Assembly (NCBI GenBank): GCA_000620545.1 | Contig: KK211150.1 | Span: 415,423-479,422 of the forward strand | Reading direction: 5' to 3' | DNA from: Intrasporangiaceae bacterium URHB0013 | GTDB taxonomy: Bacteria > Actinomycetota > Actinomycetes > Actinomycetales > Dermatophilaceae | Length of the DNA: 64,000 nt | In this document: positions 42,868 through 50,321 of the stretch, piece by piece | How positions within the stretch are numbered: position 1 is the stretch's first letter | Layout of the letters: each line of letters begins with the position of its first letter | Notes under the pieces: model-generated | The model's input: the letters and a program-made list of their open reading frames with translations, nothing else | Database searches by the model: none | What the model was told of the DNA's origin: nothing | Translations under genes and position numbers: made by a program

Positions 42868-44144
42868 CACGCGGCCGCGGCCGCGGCGCCCTCCCGCTCA
42901 AAGCGCACCTGGGCGACGTCGAGGTAGCCCGTCGCGAATCCCGCCTCGCAGTAGGCGAGGTAGAACTCCCACTTGCGGCGGAAGGTCTCGTCGAAGCCGA
43001 GCGCGTGGACCTCGGGCCAGCGGCCCAGGAAGGTCTCGCGCCAGCGGCGCAGGGTCTCGGCGTAGTCGGCGCCGAAGCTCTCGACGGCCGACATGCGCAG
43101 CGTCGTGGCGGCCTCGGTCGTCTCGCTCATCGCCTGCAGGCTCGGGATGAGGCCGCCGGGGAAGATGTGCTTCTGGATCCAGCCGTAGGAGTGCCTCGTC
43201 GCCATGAGCCGCTCGTGCGACATGAGGATCGCCTGGACCGCGGCGATGCCGCCCGGGGCCAGTCGCTCGTCGATGGAGCGGAAGTAGGTCTCCCAGTACT
43301 CCTCGCCGACGGCCTCGATCATCTCGACGCTGACGACGGCGTCGTAGACGCCTTCGACCTCGCGGTAGTCCTGGAGGCGGATGTCGACGGCGTGGGTGAG
43401 GCCGGCCTGCTCCACCCGCTGTCGGGCGAGAGCCGCCTGCTCCCTGGACAGTGTCACGCTCGTGACCGTCGCACCGCGGCGCGCTGCCTCGAGGGCCAGG
43501 GTGCCCCAGCCGGTGCCGATCTCGAGGAGGCGGGTGTGCTGGCCGACCTTCGCCATGTCGAGGATGGCGTGCACCTTTCGCAGCTGCGCGTCCTCGAAGG
43601 ACTGCGTCCGCAGCGGCTGGTCCTCGTCGAAGATCGCCGAGCTGTAGCTCATCGTCCTGTCGAGGAACGTCGCGAAGAGGTCGTTGGACAGGTCGTAGTG
43701 CGCCTCGATGTTGCGGCGCGAGCCGAGCAGCGAGTTGTTCTGGATGCTCGGGATGCGCCGGTCGACGAAGCCACGCAGCCGCAGCCATCCCTCGGGGACT
43801 GCCGTCGTCATGCGCTCGGCGAACGGCACGAGCAGCTCGGCGAGGTCGGTGCCCTCGGCAGCCTTCCAGTCACCGGCCATGTAGGCCTCCCCGATACCGA
43901 TCTTCGGGTGGTGGGCGAGACGCTCGAAGACCGCGGTCGGGCGCACGATCTCGAGCCCCGGGCGATCAGCGCGGCGTGTACCGCCGGCGAGGAGCGAGCC
44001 GTCCGGCAGGATGACGTCGACCGGCACGCGCTTGGCGACCTCGGCGAGGATGCTGCGGGCCAGGCGCGCGCGCAGGCACAGCACGCGCAGGGTGGGTCGG
44101 CGCAGGCACAGCGGCTGCGTCATGGTGGGCGACTGGGCGGTCAT
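42867..44144 (-). CDS. cfa: Cyclopropane-fatty-acyl-phospholipid synthase family methyltransferase
   Basis: 425 residues. The SAM-binding motif LLEIGTGWGTLALEAA is near 208-222. The CFA signature HYDLSNDLF and YSSAIF precede it, and IEAVGEEYWETYF (acid/Glu motif) and MSHERLMATRHSYGWIQKHIFPGG follow. Transfers a methylene or methyl group from S-adenosylmethionine to unsaturated acyl chains of membrane lipids. ATG 44144 overlaps the DUF1365 stop (ATGA). In light-inducible clusters these enzymes probably remodel membrane lipids against photo-oxidation (inference). Confidence 0.93.
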   Translation of the reverse strand: MTAQSPTMTQPLCLRRPTLRVLCLRARLARSILAEVAKRVPVDVILPDGSLLAGGTRRADRPGLEIVRPTAVFERLAHHPKIGIGEAYMAGDWKAAEGTDLAELLVPFAERMTTAVPEGWLRLRGFVDRRIPSIQNNSLLGSRRNIEAHYDLSNDLFATFLDRTMSYSSAIFDEDQPLRTQSFEDAQLRKVHAILDMAKVGQHTRLLEIGTGWGTLALEAARRGATVTSVTLSREQAALARQRVEQAGLTHAVDIRLQDYREVEGVYDAVVSVEMIEAVGEEYWETYFRSIDERLAPGGIAAVQAILMSHERLMATRHSYGWIQKHIFPGGLIPSLQAMSETTEAATTLRMSAVESFGADYAETLRRWRETFLGRWPEVHALGFDETFRRKWEFYLAYCEAGFATGYLDVAQVRFEREGAAAAAA

Positions 44145-44896
44145 CGGACGACCTCCTCGAGGTGGCGGGGGCGGGGCATGACGGGCAGACGGCGCAACCA
44201 CAGTCGTATGCCGTGTACCCGGATGAGGGCCGTCACTCGCTGCGTGACGAGGCCGTGACGACGGACGAGGCGGAGGAGCGCGCGGGCCGTGGCCGGTTCT
44301 GGGGTGCCGCGGGTGACGGCGGTCAGGACGCGCTCGCCGTCGCGGTCGAGGCCCACCGTCACGGAGACCGCGCCGGGCTCGAGGACGAGCCGGACGGCAT
44401 ACTCCCCGCGGGTGTCGTTGAAGGGTGAGACGTAGAACGCCTTGTCCACGGTCGCGGTGCCGTCGTCATGGACGTCGAGGAGGTACGCGTGCCGCTCGCC
44501 GTAGGTGTTGTGCACCTCGAAGACGACGGCCAGCAGCGAGCCGTCCGGTCGTAGGCACCAGAAGACCGACAGCGGGTCGAACGTGTGGCCGAGGACGCGC
44601 GCGTTGGCGAGCATGAGCACCCGGTCGTCGGAGGCGAGCCGCACGTCACGGGCGGCGAGGAAGCGCTCGACGTCACCGCGGATGCCGCCGCCGAGCGCGC
44701 CACCGTCGAGGTGGTCACGAACGTCGAACTTCGCGAGCAGCCTTGTCGGCCAAGGAAGTCGGGGGAGTCGATCGATGTCGACGAGCCACTGGTAGTGGCC
44801 GTGGGTGAAGCCGTGGTGCAACGGCGTGCGGCGCGAGTGGGAGACGGTGCCGTCGACCAGCGCGGGCACCTTCGGCGGCGTCAGGACGATGGTCAC
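44141..44896 (-). CDS. DUF1365 family protein
   Basis: 251 residues with the N-terminal RTPLHHGFTHGHYQWLVDID block and the central DPLSVFWCLRPDGSLLAVVFEVHNTYGERHAY block typical of DUF1365, a family of unknown function almost always placed between an FAD oxidoreductase and a cyclopropane synthase, as here. GTG 44896 overlaps the oxidoreductase stop (GTGA). A role in fatty-acid modification with its neighbours (furan or related ring formation) is suggested by context, not by motif. Confidence 0.93.
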   Translation of the reverse strand: MTIVLTPPKVPALVDGTVSHSRRTPLHHGFTHGHYQWLVDIDRLPRLPWPTRLLAKFDVRDHLDGGALGGGIRGDVERFLAARDVRLASDDRVLMLANARVLGHTFDPLSVFWCLRPDGSLLAVVFEVHNTYGERHAYLLDVHDDGTATVDKAFYVSPFNDTRGEYAVRLVLEPGAVSVTVGLDRDGERVLTAVTRGTPEPATARALLRLVRRHGLVTQRVTALIRVHGIRLWLRRLPVMPRPRHLEEVVR

Positions 44897-46221
44897 CAGC
44901 GCACCCCGAAGGACTCTGCGGCCTCCACGCCGGAGCGGCAGCCGTCCTCGTGGAAGCCCCAGCCGAGGTGCGCGCCCGCGAAGGCCAGGCGCTCGCCGCC
45001 GCCCTCGCGCAGTCGGGTCGCGGCCTCGACGGCCTCGCGGGTGAAGACCGGGTGGTCGTAGGACATCCGCGCCGTGACGAGCGACTCGTCGACGGAGCCG
45101 GCCGGGTTGAGCGTCACGACGTGGTCCTCGGCGTCGGTGATGCCCTGCAGGCGGTTCATCCAGTAGCTGACGGTGACGTCGGGGGCCGGCGCGTCACACG
45201 TGCGCATGCGGTAGTTCCAGGAGGCCTTGGCCTGGCGCGGTTCCGGCAGGACCGAGGAGTCGCGGTGCAACCAGGTCTCGTTGCGGGAGTAGCGGATTGC
45301 CGAGAGGTCGCGCTTCTCGTCGGGCGTCGCGTCGGCGAGCAGGTCGAGCGCCTGGTCGGCGTGGGTGGCGACGACGGCTCGGTCGAACGTCGTCAGCTGC
45401 CCGCCGCGCACGCGCACGTCGACGCCGTCGTCGTGCCTCGTCACGGCCGTCACCGGGCTCTGGCTGCGCACGTCGGGCAGGCGCTCGACGAGCCGGCCGA
45501 CGTAGGTCGCCGATCCGCCGGTGACGGTGCGCCAGGTGGGCGACCCCGTCACCGTGAGCATGCCGTGGTGGTCGAGGAACCGGAAGAGGTGGCGCGCCGG
45601 GTAGGACGACGCGTCGAGGTCGCCGCACGACCAGACGCAGGCCACGAGCGGGATGGCGAAATGGCGCACGAAGTAGTCGGAGAAGCGCTGTGCAGCAAGG
45701 AACTCGCCCCATGTCGGGTCCTGCGACCCGTCGGCCAGCAGGGCACGCGCCGCCGCGTGGAAGCGCGGCACCTCACGGAGCATCCGGACGAAGCGCGGGT
45801 CGGCCAGGCGGCGCTTCTGGGCGAACATGCCCTTGGGGCCGCGCCCTCCGGCATACGACAGGCCGCAGCCCTCGCACGTGATGCTCATGCTCATCTCGGT
45901 GGGCTGGGTGGGCACGTCGAGCTCGCTGAAGAGGCGCAGCAGGTGCGGGTAGGTCCGCTCGTTGTGCACGATGAAGCCGCTGTCGATGCGCAGCGTCCCG
46001 TCGCGCCCCGGGACGTCGTGGGTGTGCGCGTGCCCGCCGAGGCGCGAGTCGCTCTCGAAGAGGGTCACGTCGTGCGTCGTGCTGAGCACGTGGGCGGCGG
46101 TCAGGCCGGAGACTCCCGCACCGATGACGGCGGCGGTGGGACGGGGCGTGCTGGTGGTGCGGGCCGTGCTGGCCGTGCTGCTCGTGCTGGCCGTGCTGAC
46201 GGATCGGTTCGGTCGAGTCAC
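44893..46221 (-). CDS. FAD-dependent amine-oxidase-like oxidoreductase, first gene of the leftward light operon
   Basis: 442 residues. After a low-complexity Ser/Thr/Ala stretch (residues 9-25, encoded by a GTGCTG-like repeat) comes the FAD Rossmann motif VIGAGVSGL (32-40) and the DSRLGGHAHT segment, then RIDSGFIVHNERTYPHLLRL typical of the NAD(P)/FAD proteins paired with DUF1365. Probably desaturates or oxidises an acyl chain together with Cfa and DUF1365. GTG 46221 has AGGAGG 6 bases upstream and begins the LitR-regulated leftward operon with promoter TTGACA-N18-TACAGT (46347-46376). Confidence 0.92.
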   Translation of the reverse strand: MTRPNRSVSTASTSSTASTARTTSTPRPTAAVIGAGVSGLTAAHVLSTTHDVTLFESDSRLGGHAHTHDVPGRDGTLRIDSGFIVHNERTYPHLLRLFSELDVPTQPTEMSMSITCEGCGLSYAGGRGPKGMFAQKRRLADPRFVRMLREVPRFHAAARALLADGSQDPTWGEFLAAQRFSDYFVRHFAIPLVACVWSCGDLDASSYPARHLFRFLDHHGMLTVTGSPTWRTVTGGSATYVGRLVERLPDVRSQSPVTAVTRHDDGVDVRVRGGQLTTFDRAVVATHADQALDLLADATPDEKRDLSAIRYSRNETWLHRDSSVLPEPRQAKASWNYRMRTCDAPAPDVTVSYWMNRLQGITDAEDHVVTLNPAGSVDESLVTARMSYDHPVFTREAVEAATRLREGGGERLAFAGAHLGWGFHEDGCRSGVEAAESFGVRW

Positions 46222-46327
46222 CGAGGCCTCCTGGCTGATGTGGTCCCGGGTGGTTCGGCGCGGAGCCCCGACCGGATGGTGCGACCATGGTTCGCACTGT
46301 CGAAACGGATGGTTCTGGAGTGGTGCG

Positions 46328-46356
46328 TTGTCCATCCTTCGGCCAGACTGTAGAGT
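46328..46356 (+). promoter_or_regulatory. Rightward promoter of the SRPBCC-litR-cobK operon
   Basis: TTGTCC (46328-46333), 17-base spacer, TAGAGT (46351-46356). The -10 box lies inside the first 11-bp operator repeat. The leader is about 28 nt with a GGAG site. Confidence 0.6.
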
Positions 46357-46376
46357 GTCTGTTCAACGTCTGTCAA
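46347..46376 (-). promoter_or_regulatory. Leftward promoter of the light-inducible operon
   Basis: TTGACA (46371-46376), 18-base spacer, TACAGT (46347-46352) on the minus strand, the best sigma-A-like promoter in the window. It is fully covered by the three operator repeats, as expected for dark repression. Confidence 0.75.
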
Positions 46377-46380
46377 AGGT
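46348..46380. promoter_or_regulatory. LitR/CarH operator: three 11-bp direct repeats
   Basis: Contiguous units CTGTAGAGTGT (46348-46358), CTGTTCAACGT (46359-46369), CTGTCAAAGGT (46370-46380). On the minus strand each reads ACnnTnnACAG, which contains TnnACA, the element recognised by B12-dependent CarH proteins, at the same 11-bp spacing. The array spans the leftward -35 to -10 and the rightward -10 box. Confidence 0.8.
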
Positions 46381-46390
46381 TGGAGAAGGC

Positions 46391-46846
46391 ATGGACATCG
46401 AGCGAAGCGTCACCGTGGGTCACCCGATCGACCGCGTCTTCGCCTACCTCAGCGACTTCACCACCACGACGGAGTGGGACCCCGGCACCGTCCGCACCGA
46501 GCTCGTCTCGGGGGACGGCGGGGTCGGCACGCGCTACCACAACGTGTCGAAGTTCCTCGGCCGCGAGACGGATCTCGAGTACCTCGTCGTCGAGAACGTG
46601 CCGGGCGAGAGGTTCGCCCTCCGCGGCGAGAACGCCACGGTCGTCGCGAAGGACACGATGACCTTCGTGCGCACGGTGACGGGGTCGGGCGCCACCCTCG
46701 GCGAGGGCACGACAGTGACCTACCGGGCGGACTTCGAGTTCAAGGGTGTGGCCAGGTTCGTCGCCCCGCTGCTCGCGCCGGCCTTCAAGAAGCTCGGCGA
46801 CGAGGCCGAGCAGGGCATGCGGGAAGCCCTGAGCAGGTTGGCGTAG
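46391..46846 (+). CDS. SRPBCC-family protein in the litR operon
   Basis: 151 residues with a Bet v1/START-like pattern: ERSVTVGHPIDRVFAYLSDFTTTTEWDPG, several strands, and a C-terminal helix (LLAPAFKKLGDEAEQGMREALSRL). Such proteins bind lipids or pigments; in this setting it may carry a product of the leftward enzymes (inference). ATG 46391 has GGAG 5 bases upstream. It is followed 3 bp later by the litR start. It sits directly under the LitR operator. Confidence 0.87.
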   Translation: MDIERSVTVGHPIDRVFAYLSDFTTTTEWDPGTVRTELVSGDGGVGTRYHNVSKFLGRETDLEYLVVENVPGERFALRGENATVVAKDTMTFVRTVTGSGATLGEGTTVTYRADFEFKGVARFVAPLLAPAFKKLGDEAEQGMREALSRLA

Positions 46847-46849
46847 TCG

Positions 46850-47785
46850 ATGTACACCATCAAGCGTGCCGCCGAGCTGACCGGGATCAGCGTCGCCACC
46901 CTGCGCGCCTGGGAGCGCCGCTACGCCGTCGTCAGCCCCCAGCGGTCGGACGGCGGCTACCGCCTCTACGGACCCGAGGACGTCCGCGCCCTGGCCATCA
47001 TGAACTCCCTCGTCAACGAGGGCTGGTCGGCCCGCGAGGCCGCCGCCGAGACGACCCGCCGGCTCGCCAGCCGTGACGCCGGCGGCCGTCAGGCCGGGTC
47101 CGGCCGGGCTGACCGCGACCGCCGCGGTGCCGGCGTCGCACCGCTGCGCCCGGGGGGTCGCTACCAGTCGGAGGACGCCGAGGCCTTCGTCCGCGCGGCC
47201 GAGCGCCTCGACTCCGCGTCGGCGACCGCCGTCCTCGACGCTCGCTTCGCGCTCGGCACCTTCGAGCACGTCGTCGACGACTGGCTCATGCCGACCCTCC
47301 AGCTCGTCGGTGAGGAGTGGGCGCACGGCCGCCTCACCGTCGCTGGTGAGCACCTCGTGTCGTATGCCGTGCAGCGCCGTCTCGCCGCCGCCTACGAGGC
47401 CGCGTCGGGCCGGGTCGACGGTCCGACCCTGCTCATCGGGCTGCCGCCCGGTTCCCGTCACGAGCTGGGCCTGCTCGCCTTCGCCGTGGCGGCGCGACGT
47501 GCCGGGTTCGCGACGGTCTACGTCGGTGCCGACCTCCCGGTGGAGGACTGGCTGCGTGCCATCGAGGCCCGTCGGGCGGCCGGGATGGTCATGGCCGTGC
47601 CGCGCGACATCGACATCGACGCGGCGCAGGCGATCGTCGACACCGTCACCCAGGTCCACCCGGAGGTCGTCATCGGCCTCGGCGGCAGCCAGCAGAACGA
47701 GATCACCGGTTCCTGCGTGCACCTCGGCCACTCGATCACCGTCGCCGTCGGTGAGATGACCCGCCGGCTACGCGTCCCGGCCTGA
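46850..47785 (+). CDS. litR: LitR/CarH-type B12-dependent photoreceptor repressor
   Basis: 311 residues. N-terminal MerR HTH (YTIKRAAELTGISVATLRAW, wing GGYRLY), a linker of about 35 residues, then a helical bundle with W157...E167-H168 (the W-x9-EH motif that covers the upper face of cobalamin) and a Rossmann B12 domain with the lower-ligand His204 in GSRHELG. Adenosylcobalamin holds the tetramer on DNA in the dark, and light breaks the Co-C bond and releases it. The residue aligned with Thermus CarH His132 is Ala158, with a His one position later, so the photolysed adduct may differ. ATG 46850 lies 3 bp after the SRPBCC stop; cobK follows after 2 bp. Confidence 0.93.
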   Translation: MYTIKRAAELTGISVATLRAWERRYAVVSPQRSDGGYRLYGPEDVRALAIMNSLVNEGWSAREAAAETTRRLASRDAGGRQAGSGRADRDRRGAGVAPLRPGGRYQSEDAEAFVRAAERLDSASATAVLDARFALGTFEHVVDDWLMPTLQLVGEEWAHGRLTVAGEHLVSYAVQRRLAAAYEAASGRVDGPTLLIGLPPGSRHELGLLAFAVAARRAGFATVYVGADLPVEDWLRAIEARRAAGMVMAVPRDIDIDAAQAIVDTVTQVHPEVVIGLGGSQQNEITGSCVHLGHSITVAVGEMTRRLRVPA

Positions 47786-47787
47786 CC

Positions 47788-48546
47788 GTGCGTGTCCTCG
47801 TCCTCGGTGGCACGGGAGAGGCTCGAGACCTCGCCGCCCGCCTCGTCGGTCGTGGCGACGCCGTCGTGTCGAGCCTCGCCGGGCGGGTCGGCGCGCCCGC
47901 CCTGCCGGTCGGCGAGGTGCGCACCGGGGGCTTCGGCGGCGTCGACGGCCTGGCCGACCACATCGTCGGGGAGCGCTACGAGGCGGTCGTCGACGCGACA
48001 CACCCGTTCGCGGCGCAGATCACCCGCAACGCCGTCGCCGCCTGCGCCCGCATCGGGGTCCCTCTCGTGCGCCTCCAGCGACCGGGGTGGTCGCAGCACC
48101 CCCTCGCTCGTGGCTTCACCTGGGTGCACGACGTCGAGGCCGCGCGGGTCGCGGCTGAGCAGCTCGGGGTCCGGCCCTTCCTCACGACCGGGCGCCAGCA
48201 GCTCGACAGCTTCGCCGCGTGGGACGACCGCTACGTCCTGGCCCGCGTCGTGGACCCGCCCGACTGGGACGTCCCGGTCAGCTGGGAGCTCCTGCGTGCA
48301 CGTGGGCCCTATTCGTATGCCGCCGAGCGCGACCTCATCGCGAGCCGGGCCGTCGACGTGCTCCTCACCAAGGACTCCGGCGGCGCCCTCACGGAGGCCA
48401 AGCTGGCGGCCGCGCACGACCTGGGAGTGCCGGTCGTCGTCGTGCGCCGGCCGCCCGTCCCCGAGGGCCTGCCCGTGGTCGAGTCGGTGGGCGAGGCGCT
48501 CGACGTCCTCGACGGTCTAAAGCCAGCCGACCCCCGCGCGCGGTAA
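47788..48546 (+). CDS. cobK: Precorrin-6A/cobalt-precorrin-6A reductase
   Basis: 252 residues with the N-terminal nucleotide motif VLVLGGTGEARDLA and the family motifs VDATHPFAAQITRNA (near 68-82) and LTKDSGGALTEAKLAAA near 196-212. Reduces precorrin-6A with NADPH in the aerobic-type cobalamin pathway. It starts 2 bp after litR, so the gene that makes B12 is in the same operon as the B12-dependent repressor, giving a direct link between cofactor supply and light response. Confidence 0.94.
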   Translation: MRVLVLGGTGEARDLAARLVGRGDAVVSSLAGRVGAPALPVGEVRTGGFGGVDGLADHIVGERYEAVVDATHPFAAQITRNAVAACARIGVPLVRLQRPGWSQHPLARGFTWVHDVEAARVAAEQLGVRPFLTTGRQQLDSFAAWDDRYVLARVVDPPDWDVPVSWELLRARGPYSYAAERDLIASRAVDVLLTKDSGGALTEAKLAAAHDLGVPVVVVRRPPVPEGLPVVESVGEALDVLDGLKPADPRAR

Positions 48547-48563
48547 CGGTCTGACGGCACGCC

Positions 48564-48569
48564 TAGCCT
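48564..48569 (+). promoter_or_regulatory. -10 box upstream of the MOSC gene
   Basis: TAGCCT ends 6 bases before ATG 48576, which starts a seven-codon ORF (MSRDLPS). The ORF stop overlaps the MOSC start. Confidence 0.55.
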
Positions 48570-48575
48570 TGCGAC

Positions 48576-48599
48576 ATGAGTAGGGACCTCCCGTCGTGA
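48576..48599 (+). other. Seven-codon leaderless ORF coupled to the MOSC gene
   Basis: ATG 48576 to TGA 48597-48599 encodes MSRDLPS. The TGA overlaps the MOSC GTG (48596-48598) by 3 bases. No Shine-Dalgarno precedes the MOSC start, so its translation may depend on termination of this short ORF. Confidence 0.4.
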
Positions 48600-49054
48600 C
48601 CCCCACCGTCCTGGCGATCCACGTCGCGAAGGGGCGCCGGCTGCCGACGCGCTCGGTGGCGAGTGTGGTGGCCGAGGCCGGGGCCGGCCTCGTCGGCGAC
48701 CGCTACCACGGCAGCAAGCACCGGCACGTGACGATCCAGTCCCTTCCGGACCTCGAGGCGGCCGCTGCCGAGCTCGGCCGCCCGATCGACCCGGCGCTGA
48801 CGCGCCGCAACCTGACGATCTCCGGCGGGTCGATCCCGACGAGGCCCGGCAGCCGGGTCATGATCGGCGACGTCGAGCTCGAGGTCGTGCGGATCGCGGC
48901 CCCGTGCCGGCTGCTCGACGACGGCCTCGGCCCGGGTGCGGCGCGGGCGTTGCACGCTCGGGGCGGCACGGTCTTCCGACTCCTCGCGTCCGGGACGATC
49001 GGCGTCGGCGACGAGGTGGACCTCAGCCCGGCAGAGCCGCCGGCGTCCGACTGA
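48596..49054 (+). CDS. MOSC-domain protein
   Basis: 152 residues, a free-standing MOSC domain (AKGRRLPTRSVASVVAEAGAG, GDRYHGSKHRHVTIQS, then a conserved Cys in RIAAPCRLLDD). MOSC proteins move sulfur or bind molybdenum cofactor. The neighbours give no clue to the substrate. GTG 48596 overlaps the TGA of a seven-codon upstream ORF. Its last 32 bp overlap the convergent ATP-grasp gene. Confidence 0.85.
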   Translation: MTPTVLAIHVAKGRRLPTRSVASVVAEAGAGLVGDRYHGSKHRHVTIQSLPDLEAAAAELGRPIDPALTRRNLTISGGSIPTRPGSRVMIGDVELEVVRIAAPCRLLDDGLGPGAARALHARGGTVFRLLASGTIGVGDEVDLSPAEPPASD

Positions 49055-49994
49055 CCGCGAGCTCCTCCGCGACGAACCTCGCGAACGCGGCCCCGAGCGG
49101 CATGTCCGACATCCCCTCGACGAAGAGGAACTGTCCCTGGGGGTTCACCTCGAGGAAGACGGGGTGCCCGTCGGGACGGACCTTGAGGTCGAAGACGCCC
49201 ATCCGCAGGCCGAGCCGCCGCGTCACGGCGCGCAGGCTTTCGGCCAGGCGGTCATCGAGCAGGAGCGGCTCGACCACCATGTCGTTGGCGAGCCGCCAGT
49301 CGAGCTCGGCGCTGCTGATCCGAGCCGCGTGGACGTGGTCGCCGAAGACCATGACGCGCAGGTGGTCGGTGCCGGGGACCTCCTCCTGGTACACGGTCGC
49401 CGCGACGGCGATCTCGGCGTCATCGTCGAGGGAGTCCAGCGTGACGCGGCCTGCCTGGAGCGAGGTGCCGAGCAACCCCGTGAGGGTCTTCGCGATGACG
49501 GTCCCGCCGAGGGCACGCGTGAAGTCGCGCACGTCACCCGGGTCGCTGCTGACGAGCGTGCGCGGCACCGTCAGCCCGAGGCTGCGGGCCACGCTGAGCT
49601 GGAGCAGCTTGTTCTGGGCCCGCTCGGTGGCATAGGGGTCGCTGATCCAGGTCCCGGAGAACCCGGCCAACAAGGCCCCGCGCAGCGCCGCGCGGTTGTC
49701 CTTGACGACGAGCTTGCGCAGCTGGGGGTCCGTCACGGCGTCGGGCACGGTCGGGCGACCGTGGCAGCGCCGCCACCAGACGAGGTCGAGGTCCCCGACC
49801 GACACCGTGCCGCCGTCCTCGGTCGGCAGCGTGTGCTCCGGCCCGTCGACGTTGGCCCAGGTGAGGCCCCCGGCGGCCGAGAGAGCGTCGGAGGCGATGA
49901 TGGCCGCGTCGATGTCGTGCGCCTCGCGCAGGTGCTTGCGGATCACGTACGCGTGCAGGTCACCTGCGAGGGTGACGATCGCAACTCTGGTCAT
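49023..49994 (-). CDS. MvdC/MvdD-like ATP-grasp peptide ligase (graspetide maturase)
   Basis: 323 residues. The family block DPYATERAQNKLLQLSVARS (near 120-139) followed by GLTVPRTLVSSDPGDVRDF, and the C-terminal metal/ATP-grasp motif LRMGVFDLKVRPDGHPVFLEVNPQGQFLF, match the ATP-grasp ligases that form side-chain ester or amide bonds in microviridin-type and other omega-linked RiPPs. The N-terminus has VWWRRC, also typical. ATG 49994 has AAGGAG 7 bases upstream. The 58-aa candidate substrate gene ends 47 bp upstream on the same strand. Confidence 0.88.
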   Translation of the reverse strand: MTRVAIVTLAGDLHAYVIRKHLREAHDIDAAIIASDALSAAGGLTWANVDGPEHTLPTEDGGTVSVGDLDLVWWRRCHGRPTVPDAVTDPQLRKLVVKDNRAALRGALLAGFSGTWISDPYATERAQNKLLQLSVARSLGLTVPRTLVSSDPGDVRDFTRALGGTVIAKTLTGLLGTSLQAGRVTLDSLDDDAEIAVAATVYQEEVPGTDHLRVMVFGDHVHAARISSAELDWRLANDMVVEPLLLDDRLAESLRAVTRRLGLRMGVFDLKVRPDGHPVFLEVNPQGQFLFVEGMSDMPLGAAFARFVAEELAVSRTPAALPG

Positions 49995-50041
49995 GGTGAT
50001 GCTCCTTCGTCCTTCGGTCGCCGGGGTCTCGGGGTGGTCGG

Positions 50042-50218
50042 TCACTCGTCGCAGTCGTCCCAGCCGTCGTCGCAGCCGGAGATCGAGCCACCCGGCCAGG
50101 CGATGCGGGCGGACTCGGGGCCGACCACGGTCTGCTCCCAGGCGTCGAGCTTGGGCGGGTGGCTGTAGCCCTCGTGGCTGCGGGTGAAGCGGGCCGACAT
50201 GGGTGAGAGCGCCTTCAT
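50042..50218 (-). CDS. Candidate graspetide precursor peptide
   Basis: 58 residues starting at ATG 50218 with a very strong GAGGAGGAG site 2-3 bases before the spacer. A neutral, basic-to-hydrophobic leader (MKALSPMSARFTRSHEGY) is followed by a C-terminal stretch SISGCDDGWDDCDE (46-58, two Cys, six Asp/Glu), the acid-rich tail expected of an ATP-grasp substrate. Ser46 and Ser48 (or Lys23) could be donors for ester/amide links to Asp or Glu side chains. It does not clearly match known core repeats (for example TxRxPSDxD or TTxxxEE types), so it may define a new class. It is transcribed with the ligase 47 bp downstream. Confidence 0.75.
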   Translation of the reverse strand: MKALSPMSARFTRSHEGYSHPPKLDAWEQTVVGPESARIAWPGGSISGCDDGWDDCDE

Positions 50219-50237
50219 GGCTCCTCCTCGGTTCTGG

Positions 50238-50277
50238 CCGGGCCTCTGTCACCCGGCACCGACCGTCAGAGGCCCGG
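50238..50277 (-). terminator. Hairpin between cbiB and the graspetide precursor
   Basis: 11-bp stem CCGGGCCTCTG (50238-50248)/CAGAGGCCCGG (50267-50277) with an 18-base loop, 45 bp past the cbiB stop and 20 bp before the precursor start. It could terminate the cob operon or fold in the precursor leader. Confidence 0.5.
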
Positions 50278-50285
50278 ACCGCAGG

Positions 50286-50321
50286 AGGGATACGAGTCCG
50301 GGTGCAGTTGAGTAGGGATAC
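50286..50321. repeat. Direct repeat AGGGATAC upstream of the graspetide genes
   Basis: Identical 8-mers at 50286-50293 and 50314-50321, 28 bp apart. On the minus strand GTATCCCT. Candidate activator or promoter element for the RiPP genes. Confidence 0.4.

Noticed and set aside
46135-46200. GTGCTG-rich stretch as an unstable microsatellite switch
   Set aside because: Units are imperfect and encode a Ser/Thr/Ala linker in frame; no sign of phase variation.
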